64,000 bases of DNA from Bacillus massiliglaciei (GTDB taxonomy: Bacteria; Bacillota; Bacilli; Bacillales; DSM-1321): NCBI RefSeq assembly GCF_900098925.1, contig NZ_LT622358.1, positions 56,187 to 120,186 on the forward strand, given 5' to 3'. The notes beneath the pieces were generated by a model. That model ran no database searches, was not told the DNA's origin, and was given only the letters and a program-made list of their open reading frames with translations. Numbering within the stretch: the first letter of the stretch is position 1; each line of letters begins with the position of its first letter. Position numbers and translations under genes: made by a program. Shown here one piece after another: positions 8,877 through 17,974 of the stretch.

Positions 8877-9116
8877 TTGGAAAAGGGAAAACAAAGATTT
8901 GTCTTAATGTATAGCCTTGTTTTATCATTATCACTTGTAATTGACTACTATATAATTAAATTTCTCTTTAACTCATTTAAAATCGAGATTGCGATTACTG
9001 AGGCAATAAATGTTTGGATTATATGTTTATCATTAGGGTTTGCATTTGCTTTATATGGTTGGAATAAGATTGGCATAAAAATAATTCCTTATTCATGTTT
9101 GGGCGCTTTAGGTTGA
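8877..9116 (+). CDS. Small two-helix membrane protein, unknown
   Basis: 79 residues from a TTG start preceded by AAGGGAAGA. Two hydrophobic segments (about 9-31 and 45-62). The tail GIKIIPYSCLGALG ends abruptly, so it may be a truncated gene. I do not recognise the family. It lies between the IS3 element and a Tn7-like end repeat. Confidence 0.4.
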   Translation: MEKGKQRFVLMYSLVLSLSLVIDYYIIKFLFNSFKIEIAITEAINVWIICLSLGFAFALYGWNKIGIKIIPYSCLGALG

Positions 9117-9255
9117 AAATCGGTCAGAGAAAATGATTAAACTTTTTTTCGAAAAATATGCAATATTTCACAAACGAAGAATTCGTTTTGATTAAACCAA
9201 AACGTTTTTTTTAAGTTAACGTAAGATGTGGGTTTGTGAGATATTCTTGATCAAA

Positions 9256-9333
9256 CCTTATTTCAAAGCTACAGATTTGACACAATATTTGATAAAATAA
9301 CCTCTTTGGTATTCGTTACTAAAGAGGTTATTT
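9256..9333. mobile_element. Second Tn7-like end repeat plus hairpin
   Basis: The reverse complement of the 5349-5367 block is at 9256-9274 (CCTTATTTCAAAGCTACAG), with TGTGT at its outer side when read from the right. A hairpin (AATAACCTCTTT...AAAGAGGTTATT) follows at 9296-9333 and can act as a terminator. The rest of 9117-9255 and 9334-9486 holds nothing I can support, apart from short unassigned open stretches. Confidence 0.4.
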
Positions 9334-9486
9334 TGTATTTTTTCGAAAAACGGAGGGAGCAGGCAAAATGCCAAGTGCTGCCTCATTAGAAAGTAAGATA
9401 TGATGATCCATTACAATAAGCGGATTGGCCATTAATAAATTGACCATTGAATCAACAAAAAAAGCAGATGTAGTCATCAATTATTC

Positions 9487-9516
9487 TTGACAATCCATCC
9501 TACTCTTCATTACTAT
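9487..9516 (+). promoter_or_regulatory. Sigma-A-type promoter for the PadR gene
   Basis: TTGACA at 9487-9492 and TACTAT at 9511-9516 with an 18-base spacer. The -10 overlaps a partly symmetric A/T-rich stretch (TATATACCAGTAGTGTGTATTA), a possible operator for the PadR protein encoded immediately downstream. Confidence 0.6.
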
Positions 9517-9584
9517 ATACCAGTAGTGTGTATTACTGAATAATGATGCCAAACAATACTTGGTTACATAAGGGGGGTGGAGAG

Positions 9585-9905
9585 TTGGAAAATATTACGG
9601 AAATGCTGAAAGGGGTGCTTGAGGGGTGTGTGCTGGAAATCATAAGCCGCGGTGAAACATACGGCTATGAAATTACACAGAAGCTGCGTGAGCTTGGCTT
9701 CACGGATGTAGTTGAAGGCACAGTATATACGATCACCATGCGGCTTGAAAAAAAAGAGCTGGTGAACATTGAAAAAAAACCATCCACTATGGGCCCGCCA
9801 AGAAAATTTTATACGCTCAATGCAGCAGGTCAAAAGCATCGTGATCACTTTTGGGGAAACTGGGAATTCGTCTCAAGTAAAATTAATGAACTTAAAATGA
9901 AATAA
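9585..9905 (+). CDS. PadR-family transcriptional regulator
   Basis: 106 residues from a TTG start behind a very strong GGGGGGTGG; an upstream in-frame ATG at 9543 would leave this Shine-Dalgarno inside the gene. Winged-helix PadR domain: MLKGVLEGCVLEIISRGETYGYEI, the recognition helix region (EGTVYTITMRLEKKELV) and the wing (MGPPRKFYTLNAAG). PadR repressors usually control their own operon and a transporter or enzyme gene; here the partner is the DUF1048 gene 20 bases downstream, a common pairing in Bacillaceae. Confidence 0.88.
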   Translation: MENITEMLKGVLEGCVLEIISRGETYGYEITQKLRELGFTDVVEGTVYTITMRLEKKELVNIEKKPSTMGPPRKFYTLNAAGQKHRDHFWGNWEFVSSKINELKMK

Positions 9906-9925
9906 AAGGATAAGGAGAAAATAAT

Positions 9926-10264
9926 ATGAGTTTTTTTGAAAAAATTATCGGAAGCCTGAATGACAAAAGGGAATGGAAGGCGATAGAGGCACGTGCGAAG
10001 GCACTTCCAAGTGAATACCATAACGCATACGAGGCCATCAAAAAATATATATGGACCTCGGGAGGCCCGATAGACTGGAAGGACACCCAGCGGATTTTTA
10101 CGGGCATTCTGGATCTATTTGAGGAAGGGGCAGCGGAATATAAAAAAGTAACGGACCTTACAGGAGAGGATGTTGCAGCATTTTGCGATGAACTGGTGAA
10201 AGACACGAAAACTTGGAGGGACAAATACCGTGAGAAACTGAATGATACAATTGGACGCGAATGA
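9926..10264 (+). CDS. DUF1048 family protein
   Basis: 112-residue, mostly helical soluble protein ([10 protein letters not shown] start; WTSGGPIDW in the middle; [20 protein letters not shown] near the end), matching the DUF1048 family, whose members are regularly encoded behind a PadR regulator. Shine-Dalgarno AAGGAGA. The role is unknown; co-regulation with the PadR gene is inferred from spacing. Confidence 0.8.
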   Translation: MSFFEKIIGSLNDKREWKAIEARAKALPSEYHNAYEAIKKYIWTSGGPIDWKDTQRIFTGILDLFEEGAAEYKKVTDLTGEDVAAFCDELVKDTKTWRDKYREKLNDTIGRE

Positions 10265-10337
10265 CGCAAAAATCCCAGTGGATATCATGGGGCGCCGAGA
10301 ATAACAAACAAGCCTGAACGGACGGCCAATCATACTG

Positions 10338-10372
10338 ACTGAGCAGCTGGCTGCTGATTCAGTTTTATTTTT
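10338..10372 (+). terminator. Terminator after the PadR-DUF1048 operon
   Basis: Imperfect stem ACTGAGCAGC / GCTGATTCAGT followed by TTTATTTTT. The rest of 10265-10629 shows no gene. Confidence 0.6.
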
Positions 10373-10629
10373 ATGATGGTACCTAGTATTACAGAGTAAA
10401 TGTCCTGGCCAAACAAAGGGAAGAGGCAGTTTTTCTGTAGTGCCCGGTATCAGTACTGACCTCTCCTGTAATGCGGCACCATCACTCCCGCCCTCCGAAC
10501 GATAGTTTATGCCGACGTATTTTTTTGACCAGAGCCATTTGCTGCTTTCTCACCATCATATAGATTTTACCAATCATGGACTGACCGAATTCGGACAAAA
10601 TATCATTATTACTTGATAGAGGTGTGTAC

Positions 10630-11853
10630 ATGAAAAAAAGTCAGGTTAGTCCATGGTGTATTATCAGTATGGCCTCCATTCCATTGGTGATGACATTGGG
10701 AAATTCTATGCTTATCCCAGTCCTTCCGATCTTTGAGGAGAAGGCGGATATATCTTCGTTTCAGTCCAGTATGGTGATCACGAGTTATTCGGTGGCCTCC
10801 GTTTTTTTAATACCGGTTGCGGGCTATCTATCCGATCATATTGGTAGAAAGAAAGTCATCTTACCCAGTCTTATTCTTGCTTTCATTGGCGGCTTAATCG
10901 CTGGATTCGCTTCTTGGAAACTTGATAATCCTTATATGTGGATCATTATTGGGAGAATTATTCAGGGGATAGGAGCTTCAGGGGCAATGCCGATCATTCT
11001 TCCGCTTGTTGGAGATTTATATGTGGATGATGATGAGAAAGCAAGTTCTTGTTTAGGAGTTATTGAAACATCCAATACCTTTGGAAAGGTGCTCAGTCCG
11101 ATACTGGGTTCTTTATTTGCCAGTATTATTTGGTTTTTGCCGTTTTTTTCCATATCTTTTTTTGGCCTGATTTCCATTTTGCTTACTATATTTTTTATTA
11201 AGTCACCAAAAATCAGAAAAAAGCCACCGAAATTCCGTAAATTTATTAAGGAAACTAAAAAAACATTAAAAAAGGAAGGGAAATGGCTCTTTGTTGTATT
11301 TATGCTGGGGGCTTTTGTTATGCTCGTTTTGTTCGGGGTTCTATTTTTCCTTTCTGACAGTCTGGAGAAGACCCATCATTTGAAAGGTGTTTCAAAAGGG
11401 TTTGTACTGGCTATTCCTTTGCTGCTTCTATGTATTTCTTCATTTATGACAGGAAGGAAGATAAAAGGCGATATTTCGATCATGAAGCTGGTCATTTGCT
11501 TAAGTTTGGCAGCAATTTCCGCCAGTATTATCTTTGTCGGTCTTACGAAGGAAAGGCTGGGTATGCTTCTGGTCGTGAGCAGTATTCTTGGAATCGCCAT
11601 TGGAGCAATGCTTCCGTCGCTTGATGCTGTCATCACGGAAAATATTGAGAAGGAGAAACGCGGTACGATCACCTCTCTTTACAGCTCTGCCAGGTTTATT
11701 GGAGTGGCCGCCGGCCCTCCTCTCATGTCCATTCTTATGAAGGATCATTTAAATACAAGCTACTTCATTGCTGCTGTTTTAGGGCTCCTGCTTCTCTTTT
11801 TGGTTTTGTGGGGGATGAGGAAGCAGAACATGCCTGCAGGGAAGACTCCATAA
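10630..11853 (+). CDS. MFS drug/proton antiporter-like transporter
   Basis: 407 residues, start ATG behind GAGGTG. Twelve hydrophobic segments. The motif-A region between helices 2 and 3 reads GYLSDHIGRKKVI, and the N-terminal helix has PLVMTLGNSMLIPVLP, typical of DHA1-type multidrug exporters. Single gene, with its own hairpin behind it. Substrate cannot be told from the sequence. Confidence 0.85.
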   Translation: MKKSQVSPWCIISMASIPLVMTLGNSMLIPVLPIFEEKADISSFQSSMVITSYSVASVFLIPVAGYLSDHIGRKKVILPSLILAFIGGLIAGFASWKLDNPYMWIIIGRIIQGIGASGAMPIILPLVGDLYVDDDEKASSCLGVIETSNTFGKVLSPILGSLFASIIWFLPFFSISFFGLISILLTIFFIKSPKIRKKPPKFRKFIKETKKTLKKEGKWLFVVFMLGAFVMLVLFGVLFFLSDSLEKTHHLKGVSKGFVLAIPLLLLCISSFMTGRKIKGDISIMKLVICLSLAAISASIIFVGLTKERLGMLLVVSSILGIAIGAMLPSLDAVITENIEKEKRGTITSLYSSARFIGVAAGPPLMSILMKDHLNTSYFIAAVLGLLLLFLVLWGMRKQNMPAGKTP

Positions 11854-11873
11854 AAACTTAGTCATCTTTTTTT

Positions 11874-11904
11874 AAGCAGCTGGTCTCCCATTCCAGCTGC
11901 TTTT
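11874..11904 (+). terminator. Terminator behind the MFS gene
   Basis: Stem AAGCAGCTGG / CCAGCTGCTT, then TTT. Between here and 12311 there is a minus-strand coding fragment at about 11915-12050 (GYEVGLYNKRTLNMVPEAG) whose family I do not recognise; the rest looks non-coding. Confidence 0.7.
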
Positions 11905-12311
11905 GCGCTTTCGTAAATAAACATACTAACATTAGTAGCATAAACCAAGGCGATGGTTTGTGCTAGCAGAAGTGAAGAAAGGTCACCAGCCTCCGGGACC
12001 ATATTTAGAGTCCGTTTATTATACAGACCAACTTCATACCCTTTTTGAATCAGTTTAGTATGTTGGGTCCAAAAGATCGTGTATAAGAAAATGGAATCGA
12101 TAAGGTGCTGTGTGCATTGGTATTTTCAAGTTATTAACTATTTGACTAGTTTCAACCATTATTCAACCTGGTATTGTTTTTGCTCTTTATTTCCAAACCC
12201 CCCCTTTAGATGATTGCCCCTTTATAATGACTATGTTCCATGACTATTCTGGACTAGGCATTAGCTCGAGACTTCCGACATTGCATATGGCCCTTCGTAT
12301 AATAATGTTCA

Positions 12312-13616
12312 ATAGTCAAAACCACCCTTAATGAACTGCACCCCAATTGTTAGACACAAAATCTAACAATTGGAGGTGCTTTTCTTTTGGCCAAATTTAC
12401 AGAAGTAGAAAAAATAATGATTGTCAAAAAGTATTTAAATGGAGTGGACGGACTTAATACACTCGCAAGCAATATTGGAGTTCATCGCTCTGTATTACTA
12501 AACTGGGTTAAGCAATTTCAACTTCATGGGGAAAAAGCTTTTGAGAAACGCTATACAAATTACACAGCTCAATATAAACTAGACGTACTTAATTATATGA
12601 ACGTGAACGGGACGTCTATCAGAGAAACAGCTGCCATTTTTAATATTCCAACTCACTCAACGCTCTTGAAATGGAAAAAACAGTTGGAGAACAGCGGAAT
12701 TGACGCCCTAAAACCAAAGAAAAAGGGACCTCCTTCAATGAAAAAAGACAAACAGAAAGTAAATAAAAAAGATTAACCTGCAGAAGGCTCTGCGGAGGCT
12801 TTACAAGCAGAATTAGAATATCTACGTATGGAAAATGCGTATTTAATGCCTTAGTTCAAAACAAGGAAAAATCACCAAACAAGACAAAGCACAAGTAGTC
12901 TATGAATTAAGGCATACATTTCCGGTGAAACCAGATGCCGATTTAAAAGTGGAAATTAAGGCTATTTATGACGAACATGAGGGACGCTATGGCTATCGCC
13001 GAATTCGAGATGGGTTAGTCAATCGTGGAAAAAAAGTAAATCATAAAAAAGTACAACGAATCATGAGAGAATTAGGGTTAAAATGTCTAGTCAGTATGAA
13101 AAAATATAAGTCCTATAAAGGAACTGTTGGTAAAATTGCTCCCAATATTCTAGATCGACAATTCACAGCTGAACAGCCTAACGAGAAGTGGGTAACGGAT
13201 ATCACAGAGTTTAAATTATTCGGAGAGAAGCTGTATTTTTCTCCTGTATTAGATTTATTTAATGGAGAAATTATTACGTATTCCATTGGCTCTAGGCCCA
13301 CCTATTCATTAGTTTCAGAGATGCTAGATAAAGCATTAGAACATTTGCCTGAAGACCACCAGCTATTAATGCATTCAGATCAAGGTTGGCATTATCAAAT
13401 GAGACAATATCGACATGTTCTTAAACAAAGAGGCATTATCCAGAGTATGTCCCGTAAGGGAAACTGTTACGATAATTCTGTTATGGAGAATTTCTTTGAT
13501 ATCATGAAATCAGAGTTAGTCCGGTACAATACCGCACTCATGCCCAAGCTGCCTAATGAAATAACCGTGTCTAACTTTACGGGGTCACTTTATAATGGTG
13601 GTTTTGACTATTTATA
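12312..13616 (+). mobile_element. Decayed IS3-family (IS150-type) element
   Basis: Inner ends TGAACTGCACCCC...GTTAGACA (from 12331) and TGTCTAAC...GGGGTCACTTTA (to about 13592) pair as IS3-type inverted repeats. Outside them AATAGTCAAAACCACC (12312) and its complement GGTGGTTTTGACTATT also pair, so the element either has unusually long ends or sits in the loop of a palindrome. Both reading frames are damaged, so it is not autonomous. Confidence 0.75.
12387..12776 (+). pseudogene. IS3-family OrfA, prematurely stopped
   Basis: 129 codons from TTG 12387 behind GGAGGTG. Two helix-turn-helix units (LASNIGVHRSVLLNWVKQFQ; ETAAIFNIPTHSTLLKWKKQ). A TAA at 12774-12776 cuts it; the same frame continues with ALQAELEYLRMENAYL, the normal coiled-coil end, so this is a nonsense mutation. 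Confidence 0.75.
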
Positions 13617-13617
13617 A
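12925..13617 (+). pseudogene. IS3-family OrfB with internal deletion
   Basis: Integrase core with VTDITEFKL, MHSDQGWHYQ and DNSVMENFFDIMKSE, so the DDE residues are present. Directly after MKSEL the frame jumps; the DNA continues in another frame with PVQYRTHAQAA and a stop, which is the normal C-terminus. About 40 codons are missing and the frame is shifted, giving a nonsense tail. Inactive. Confidence 0.75.
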
Positions 13618-13719
13618 GGGTTAAATAGTAAGTATTGTTCGCTCAAGTTAGCAATAAAAATATTCTTGATGGATGTATTAAGAATTGTTCTTTATAGAAA
13701 AAATAAAAAAAGGAGATGC

Positions 13720-13812
13720 ATGCTTTTTACATACTATCGTACATAAGGAAATACAAGGGGATAAACTATTCGTGCCTTTAGATTTAACGAGAGTTTGGAA
13801 TCATTTATAACA
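13720..13812 (+). pseudogene. Truncated copy of the 56-residue gene before spoVA
   Basis: From GTACATAAGGAAATACA to the stop at about 13808 this matches the 3' half of the intact small gene at 36514-36684 (HKEIQGDKLFVPLDLTRVWN here). The 5' half, including its start codon, is deleted. The upstream inverted repeat ATTCTTGATGG...TATTAAGAAT (13662-13684) is kept in both copies. Confidence 0.6.
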
Positions 13813-13818
13813 ATGAAA

Positions 13819-13857
13819 AAGAGCAACCGTGTAAATATAAAACGGTTGCTCTTTTAT
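13819..13857. terminator. Terminator ahead of spoVA-2mob copy 1
   Basis: GAGCAACCG / CGGTTGCTC stem followed by TTTT, with A-runs on the other side, so it works both ways. It separates the small upstream gene from the operon. Confidence 0.75.
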
Positions 13858-13925
13858 ATTTTGTCATTTATTTTTAATTTCTTCTGATGACGGGTTTTGG
13901 ATATAAAATATGGATAAATTTTGAA

Positions 13926-13955
13926 TGTATATAAAGTTCTGTTTTCGCCATTCTA
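13926..13955 (+). promoter_or_regulatory. Sigma-G-type promoter, spoVA-2mob copy 1
   Basis: TGTATA (13926-13931), 17-base spacer, CATTCTA (13949-13955), close to the forespore sigma-G consensus (gHATR, 17-18, CATHHTA). It lies 36 bases before the first operon gene and is preserved base for base at 36799-36828. Forespore expression is what SpoVA-type proteins need. Read from sequence; sigma specificity inferred. Confidence 0.65.
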
Positions 13956-13991
13956 AAAAAGTAATTTATTAAAAACAAGGAGGCGTTATTC

Positions 13992-14198
13992 ATGACAGTA
14001 ATCAATGACCTTAAGACCACTCTTGCAGGTTTGAAAAGTGCACAGGCTAGCTTCGAAACCTTTTCACTTGGTACAGACAACGAACAAGCAAAGCAACTTT
14101 ACCAAGATGCTGCTAAACAAACTCAATCCGTTGTAGACACCATTGAACCACGTATTCAACAAGTCGAACAAGAAGAACCCCAATACAAACAACAATAA
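13992..14198 (+). CDS. DUF1657 protein (spoVA-2mob gene 1, copy 1)
   Basis: 68 residues, helical and Gln/Glu-rich: TTLAGLKSAQASFETFSLG, then helices ending QVEQEEPQYKQQ. Matches DUF1657, a small family confined to spore formers and regularly the first gene of mobile spoVA operons. Shine-Dalgarno AAGGAGGCG. The protein is identical in copy 2 (36865-37071). Related to the tail domain of the 2Duf protein at the end of this operon. The molecular role is unknown. Confidence 0.88.
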   Translation: MTVINDLKTTLAGLKSAQASFETFSLGTDNEQAKQLYQDAAKQTQSVVDTIEPRIQQVEQEEPQYKQQ

Positions 14199-14216
14199 TG
14201 TAAAAGCTAGGGAAGG

Positions 14217-14248
14217 AAGGTTGGTTGAGTGTTAACCAACCTTTTTTA
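14217..14248 (+). terminator. Internal hairpin between operon genes 1 and 2
   Basis: AAGGTTGGTT / AACCAACCTT stem and TTTTTT run. It lies inside the operon, after the first DUF1657 gene, so it probably lets most transcripts stop there and makes gene 1 the most abundant product. Copy 2 has the same hairpin at 37090-37121. Confidence 0.65.
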
Positions 14249-14277
14249 CCTCAAGATAATAAATAAAGGGTGATCTC

Positions 14278-14745
14278 ATGAAAGATAAAATAAACCAATT
14301 CATCATGTTTCTTTTATTACTAACTGTTATCGGATTAGGTTCAGGTTGTAATCAAAAACAATCTGGTGAGGACCATGAGGATTTAAGTATTTCACAGGTA
14401 CATACAAGCAAGCCAATCGATCAATCCGTGGCGAATCAAGCAAAAAAGAAGGTTATCAAAGAGGAAGACATTTCGAATGTGAAGGCTGTGAATACGGATA
14501 AAGAGCTATTGATAGCGATCAAAGTCGAAAACTTTGAGCGTTTTCGATTAAAGAAAATCGAAAAGAACGTGAAATCAGACTTGGAAAAAGACTATCCGGA
14601 TCATAAAATCTTGGTTTCGACCGATTCAAAAATGTATTTGGAACTTGATCAATTAGAACAAAAAATCCAAAAGGATAACACCAATAGGAAGGAATTAGAA
14701 AAGGATTTTAATAAAATCAAAAGTCTGATGAAAGAAGAAACCTAA
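14278..14745 (+). CDS. YhcN/YlaJ-type sporulation lipoprotein (copy 1)
   Basis: 155 residues. Signal peptide FIMFLLLLTVIGLGSGC with the lipobox LGSG|C, so it is a lipid-anchored protein, probably of the forespore inner membrane. The mature part is charged and helical (KKVIKEEDISNVKAVNTDKE) with the fold of YhcN/YlaJ family spore lipoproteins. It is the standard second gene of spoVA-2mob. Differs from copy 2 by a handful of residues (for example D/N, V/M, R/Q and N/H changes). Confidence 0.88.
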   Translation: MKDKINQFIMFLLLLTVIGLGSGCNQKQSGEDHEDLSISQVHTSKPIDQSVANQAKKKVIKEEDISNVKAVNTDKELLIAIKVENFERFRLKKIEKNVKSDLEKDYPDHKILVSTDSKMYLELDQLEQKIQKDNTNRKELEKDFNKIKSLMKEET

Positions 14746-14765
14746 GGAGAAAGAGGGGTCGGACC

Positions 14766-15245
14766 ATGTCGAATAAACAAAAGAAACAATTGACACCAGT
14801 TCAACAAGAATATCAAGGTATTCAAAAACACCGGGAAACAAAGAGACCAGTCGTTAAAAATTGCATAAAAGCATTTTTAACAGGGGGCCTTATTTGTCTG
14901 ATCGGGCAGCTCATTTCTGCGTTTTATATTAATTATTTTGATTTTACGGACCAAACAGCTGGAAATCCAACCGTAGGGACTTTAGTTTTTATTACGATGC
15001 TTCTTACAGGTTTCGGGGTCTATGATCGTATGGCTCAATTTGGAGGGGCTGGGACGGCTGTACCGGTTACTGGTTTCGGCAATGCCGTCATTTCTGCAGC
15101 GATTGAACACCGAACCGAAGGGTTGGTATTAGGGGTAGGCGGTAATATGTTTAAACTTGCAGGATCGGTGATTCTATTTGGCGTCTTTTCTGCGTTTGTC
15201 ATTGCCTTGATTAAAACAATTCTTGTACAGTGGGGTGGTTTGTAA
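14766..15245 (+). CDS. spoVAC: SpoVAC, Ca-DPA channel membrane protein (copy 1)
   Basis: 159-residue membrane subunit of the SpoVA channel that moves calcium-dipicolinate into the forespore and out during germination. Hydrophilic start (MSNKQKKQLTPVQQEYQ), then several membrane helices, with the family signature GGAGTAVPVTGFGNAV. The stop overlaps the next start (TAATG). Protein identical in copy 2 (37639-38118). Confidence 0.95.
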   Translation: MSNKQKKQLTPVQQEYQGIQKHRETKRPVVKNCIKAFLTGGLICLIGQLISAFYINYFDFTDQTAGNPTVGTLVFITMLLTGFGVYDRMAQFGGAGTAVPVTGFGNAVISAAIEHRTEGLVLGVGGNMFKLAGSVILFGVFSAFVIALIKTILVQWGGL

Positions 15246-16258
15246 TGTTAGAAGGTCATCGTACATGGGTCTTCGAACAAAAGCCCGTGATTATTTCTAC
15301 AGGTACAGTGGGAGGGCCATTTGAAGCAGATGGAGCTATCGCGAAAGATTTTGATCTTTTGCATACTGATTTATGGCTTGGACAGGATTCTTATGAAAAG
15401 GCTCATAAAATCTTTTTTGAAGAAGCTTGTCAAAAAGCCATGGAAAAAGGCGGAATTCAAAAGGAACAGGTTCAGTTTCTCCTGGCAGGAGATCTAATCA
15501 ATCAGATTACTCCGACTAGTTTCGCATGCCGAACAATTGGTGCCCCTTATTTTGGGTTGTTTGGTGCCTGTTCTACCTCGATGGAAGGATTAGCTTTAGG
15601 GGCCTATATTGTCAATACAAACGGAGCCCAATATTTGTTAACAGGAGCTTCCAGTCATGATACAGCCGTTGAAAAACAATTTCGTTATCCAACGGAATAC
15701 GGTGGACAAAAACCACCTACTGCGCAATGGACCGTGACAGGTGCTGGTGCGGCTTTATTAAGTAATACCGGGGAAGGGCCACGTGTCACGTCTGCAACCA
15801 TTGGCCGTGTCATCGATATGGGATTGACGGATCCATTTAATATGGGAGGGGCGATGGCTCCAGCTGCAGTTGATACCATTGAAGCTCATTTAAAGGAACG
15901 AAACATTGATCCATCTTATTACGATTTAATTGTCACCGGGGATCTTGGCCAGATTGGCCATGAAGTGTCCCTGGATTTATTTAAAAAGCATGGAACCCCT
16001 ATTAGTGAAAACCAGTATCAGGACTGCGGATTAATGATTTATCGGGAAGGGCAACCGGTTTTGGCAGGAGGTAGTGGTGCGGGGTGTTCAGCAACAGTTG
16101 TCTATGGTCATTTATTAAACCGAATGAAAAAAGGTGAATTTAAAAGAATGTTAGTGGTGGCAACAGGGGCCTTATTATCCCCCCTATCCTTTCAGCAAAA
16201 TGAAACGATTCCTTGTATCGCCCATGCGGTATCGATTGAATACGGGGGTGAACAATAG
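15245..16258 (+). CDS. spoVAD: SpoVAD, dipicolinate-binding protein (copy 1)
   Basis: 337 residues, thiolase/ketosynthase-like fold that binds dipicolinic acid on the forespore membrane. Start ATG within the TAATG overlap with spoVAC, giving [16 protein letters not shown], the usual SpoVAD beginning; the earlier in-frame GTG is not needed. Recognisable blocks: [40 protein letters not shown]. Full length. The protein is identical in copy 2, although the DNA is not quite. Confidence 0.95.
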   Translation: MLEGHRTWVFEQKPVIISTGTVGGPFEADGAIAKDFDLLHTDLWLGQDSYEKAHKIFFEEACQKAMEKGGIQKEQVQFLLAGDLINQITPTSFACRTIGAPYFGLFGACSTSMEGLALGAYIVNTNGAQYLLTGASSHDTAVEKQFRYPTEYGGQKPPTAQWTVTGAGAALLSNTGEGPRVTSATIGRVIDMGLTDPFNMGGAMAPAAVDTIEAHLKERNIDPSYYDLIVTGDLGQIGHEVSLDLFKKHGTPISENQYQDCGLMIYREGQPVLAGGSGAGCSATVVYGHLLNRMKKGEFKRMLVVATGALLSPLSFQQNETIPCIAHAVSIEYGGEQ

Positions 16259-16260
16259 AC

Positions 16261-16611
16261 ATGATCTATTTTTGGGCTTTTGTTATAGGTGGTTTGATTT
16301 GTGTCATTGGGCAAATTATGTTTGATGTGTTTAAACTGACACCGGGACATACGCTAAGTACCCTTGTCGTAATAGGGGCTATTTTAGATGGGGTAGGTTT
16401 ATATGAACCCTTAATTGATTTTGCTGGGGCAGGAGCTACCGTTCCTATTACAAGCTTTGGGAATTCACTTGTACACGGGGCCATGCAAGAAGCCGAAAAA
16501 CACGGGTTAGTCGGTGTACTTACAGGGATGTTCGAAGTGACAAGTTCCGGCATTTCAGCTGCCATTATTTTCGGCATGTTAGGAGCTTTGATTTTTAAAC
16601 CAAAGGGATAA
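16261..16611 (+). CDS. spoVAE: SpoVAEb membrane protein (copy 1)
   Basis: 116 residues with about four membrane helices, the SpoVAE-b form found in mobile operons, related to SpoVAC ([18 protein letters not shown] repeats the SpoVAC signature). Starts two bases after spoVAD. One residue differs from copy 2 (GISAAI here, GISSAI there). There are no spoVAA, AB, AEa or AF genes nearby, as expected for this operon type. Confidence 0.93.
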   Translation: MIYFWAFVIGGLICVIGQIMFDVFKLTPGHTLSTLVVIGAILDGVGLYEPLIDFAGAGATVPITSFGNSLVHGAMQEAEKHGLVGVLTGMFEVTSSGISAAIIFGMLGALIFKPKG

Positions 16612-16623
16612 GGGGGATGTAAG

Positions 16624-16830
16624 ATGACCATCGGATCGGAAGTAAAGCAATGTCTAGCCAGCCTAAAAGGCGTAGAAGCTAATCTTTCCAGTTTAGCATT
16701 ACGTACACAAGATAACGAATCGAAACAAACCTTACATGAAACGATGATGGTAGTGAACGAAGTAGTGACAGATTTGAAAAAAAGGGTGGGAGAGTTGGAG
16801 AGGGAGGAATTCCAGTATAAAGGGTTTTAA
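16624..16830 (+). CDS. Second DUF1657 protein (copy 1)
   Basis: 68 residues: KQCLASLKGVEANLSSLALR, then helices to REEFQYKGF. Same family as the first gene but diverged. Shine-Dalgarno GGGGGATG. Differs from copy 2 by N/S in the EANLSS segment. Position between spoVAEb and 2Duf is the standard one. Confidence 0.85.
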   Translation: MTIGSEVKQCLASLKGVEANLSSLALRTQDNESKQTLHETMMVVNEVVTDLKKRVGELEREEFQYKGF

Positions 16831-16856
16831 ATAAAGTATATAGGAGGTATTATATA

Positions 16857-17717
16857 GTGCCTGATTGGTTAGATGTATTTGTACGGGCTTTGTTGTTTCT
16901 CATTATCCTTTTTTTAGTAACTAAAATGCTAGGTAAAAAGCAACTATCTCAAATTTCTTATTTTGAGTATGTTACTGGTATAACCATAGGAAGTATTGGG
17001 GCAGAAGTTATTACGGGTCTTGAACGAAAAATTACAGTGGGGATTATAGGAATTATAACCACTGCCGCACTACCTTTTATAGTTGGACTTATTTCTGAGA
17101 AAAGTAAAAAGTTTCGGGACCTTATAGAAGGAAAAGGAACTGTTTTTATTAAAGATGGAAAAATCATGGAAGATAATTTGAAAAAGGAAAGATACACAAC
17201 GGATGAATTGTTAGCATTACTTCGAAAGAAAGATGTCTTTCAGGTGTCTGATGTAGAATTCGCGATATTAGAGGCAACCGGAGATTTATCCGTTATGTTG
17301 AAGAAAGAGAACCAGCCTTTAACCGCAAAGGATTTAAACTTGACGGTCGCTTCAGTCAAGGAGCCTCAGACTGTCATAATGGATGGTGAAATATTGGATG
17401 AACCACTTTCGACGATTGGACGAAGTCGAGGTTGGTTACAAACTGAATTAGAAAAATTAGGGGTCACAATTGAAAATGTCTTTCTTGGACAAATAAATTC
17501 TTATGGAGAACTAACGGTGGACCTTTTTGATGATATATTGCAAGTACCATCTCCTCAAGAGAGGCCTCTACTTCTTTCGACTTTGAAAAAATGCCAAGCA
17601 GACTTAGAATTATTTGCACTAGGAACAGAAAATAAAGAAGCCAAGCAGATATATGAAAAAAACAGTGAAAAACTACAAAAAGCGATTGATAACGTTACCC
17701 ACATCTTAAAAAATTGA
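16857..17717 (+). CDS. 2Duf protein: DUF421 (YetF) + DUF1657 fusion (copy 1)
   Basis: 286 residues from GTG 16857 behind AGGAGGT. Residues 1-85: membrane helices, then the cytosolic DUF421 sandwich (KGTVFIKDGKIMEDNLKKER, DVEFAILEATGDLSVMLKK). Residues ~235-286: a DUF1657 helical tail (LKKCQADLELFALGTENKE). The fusion is the '2Duf' protein of spoVA-2mob, reported as a main contributor to extra spore wet-heat resistance. Copy 2 is clearly more diverged here than in the upstream genes, mostly in the membrane part. Confidence 0.9.
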   Translation: MPDWLDVFVRALLFLIILFLVTKMLGKKQLSQISYFEYVTGITIGSIGAEVITGLERKITVGIIGIITTAALPFIVGLISEKSKKFRDLIEGKGTVFIKDGKIMEDNLKKERYTTDELLALLRKKDVFQVSDVEFAILEATGDLSVMLKKENQPLTAKDLNLTVASVKEPQTVIMDGEILDEPLSTIGRSRGWLQTELEKLGVTIENVFLGQINSYGELTVDLFDDILQVPSPQERPLLLSTLKKCQADLELFALGTENKEAKQIYEKNSEKLQKAIDNVTHILKN

Positions 17718-17764
17718 TTGTATGATCCGTTGTTCATGGGTTATTTTATTCGTTCTAAAAAACA

Positions 17765-17791
17765 TAGGAGGCAGTTAAATGCCTCCTAAAA
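17765..17791. repeat. Palindrome behind spoVA-2mob copy 1
   Basis: AGGAGGCA / TGCCTCCT stem with a 6-base loop, no T-run. The same palindrome in copy 2 is duplicated around an IS1182-type fragment (40649-40674 and 41509-41534). The remaining bases to 17974 hold only a three-codon ORF behind AAAGGAG. Confidence 0.6.
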
Positions 17792-17974
17792 CTCACCCAA
17801 AAGATGTCAAAGGTAATGCAGTAAAAGGAGATTATATATGTATATGTAGACAAAAGGGAAATTCAACTTGTCACGCCCCTTTTTAAAAAGATTGCTTTCA
17901 ACTAATTACACATCTTAGCCTCATTCTGAAATCATATGCTTGTACATATATTAGCCATAAACACATGATAAAAG

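Noticed and set aside
5342..9284. A complete Tn7-like element bounded by TGTGG (5342) and ACA (9284)
   Set aside because: The flanking 5-bp sequences (GATAT and ATATT) do not form a duplication, and the core genes are missing; only remnants are claimed.
16266..16631. Minus-strand frame of 121 codons across spoVAEb (longer in copy 2)
   Set aside because: Antisense shadow; it is open in both copies only because the coding strand is conserved.
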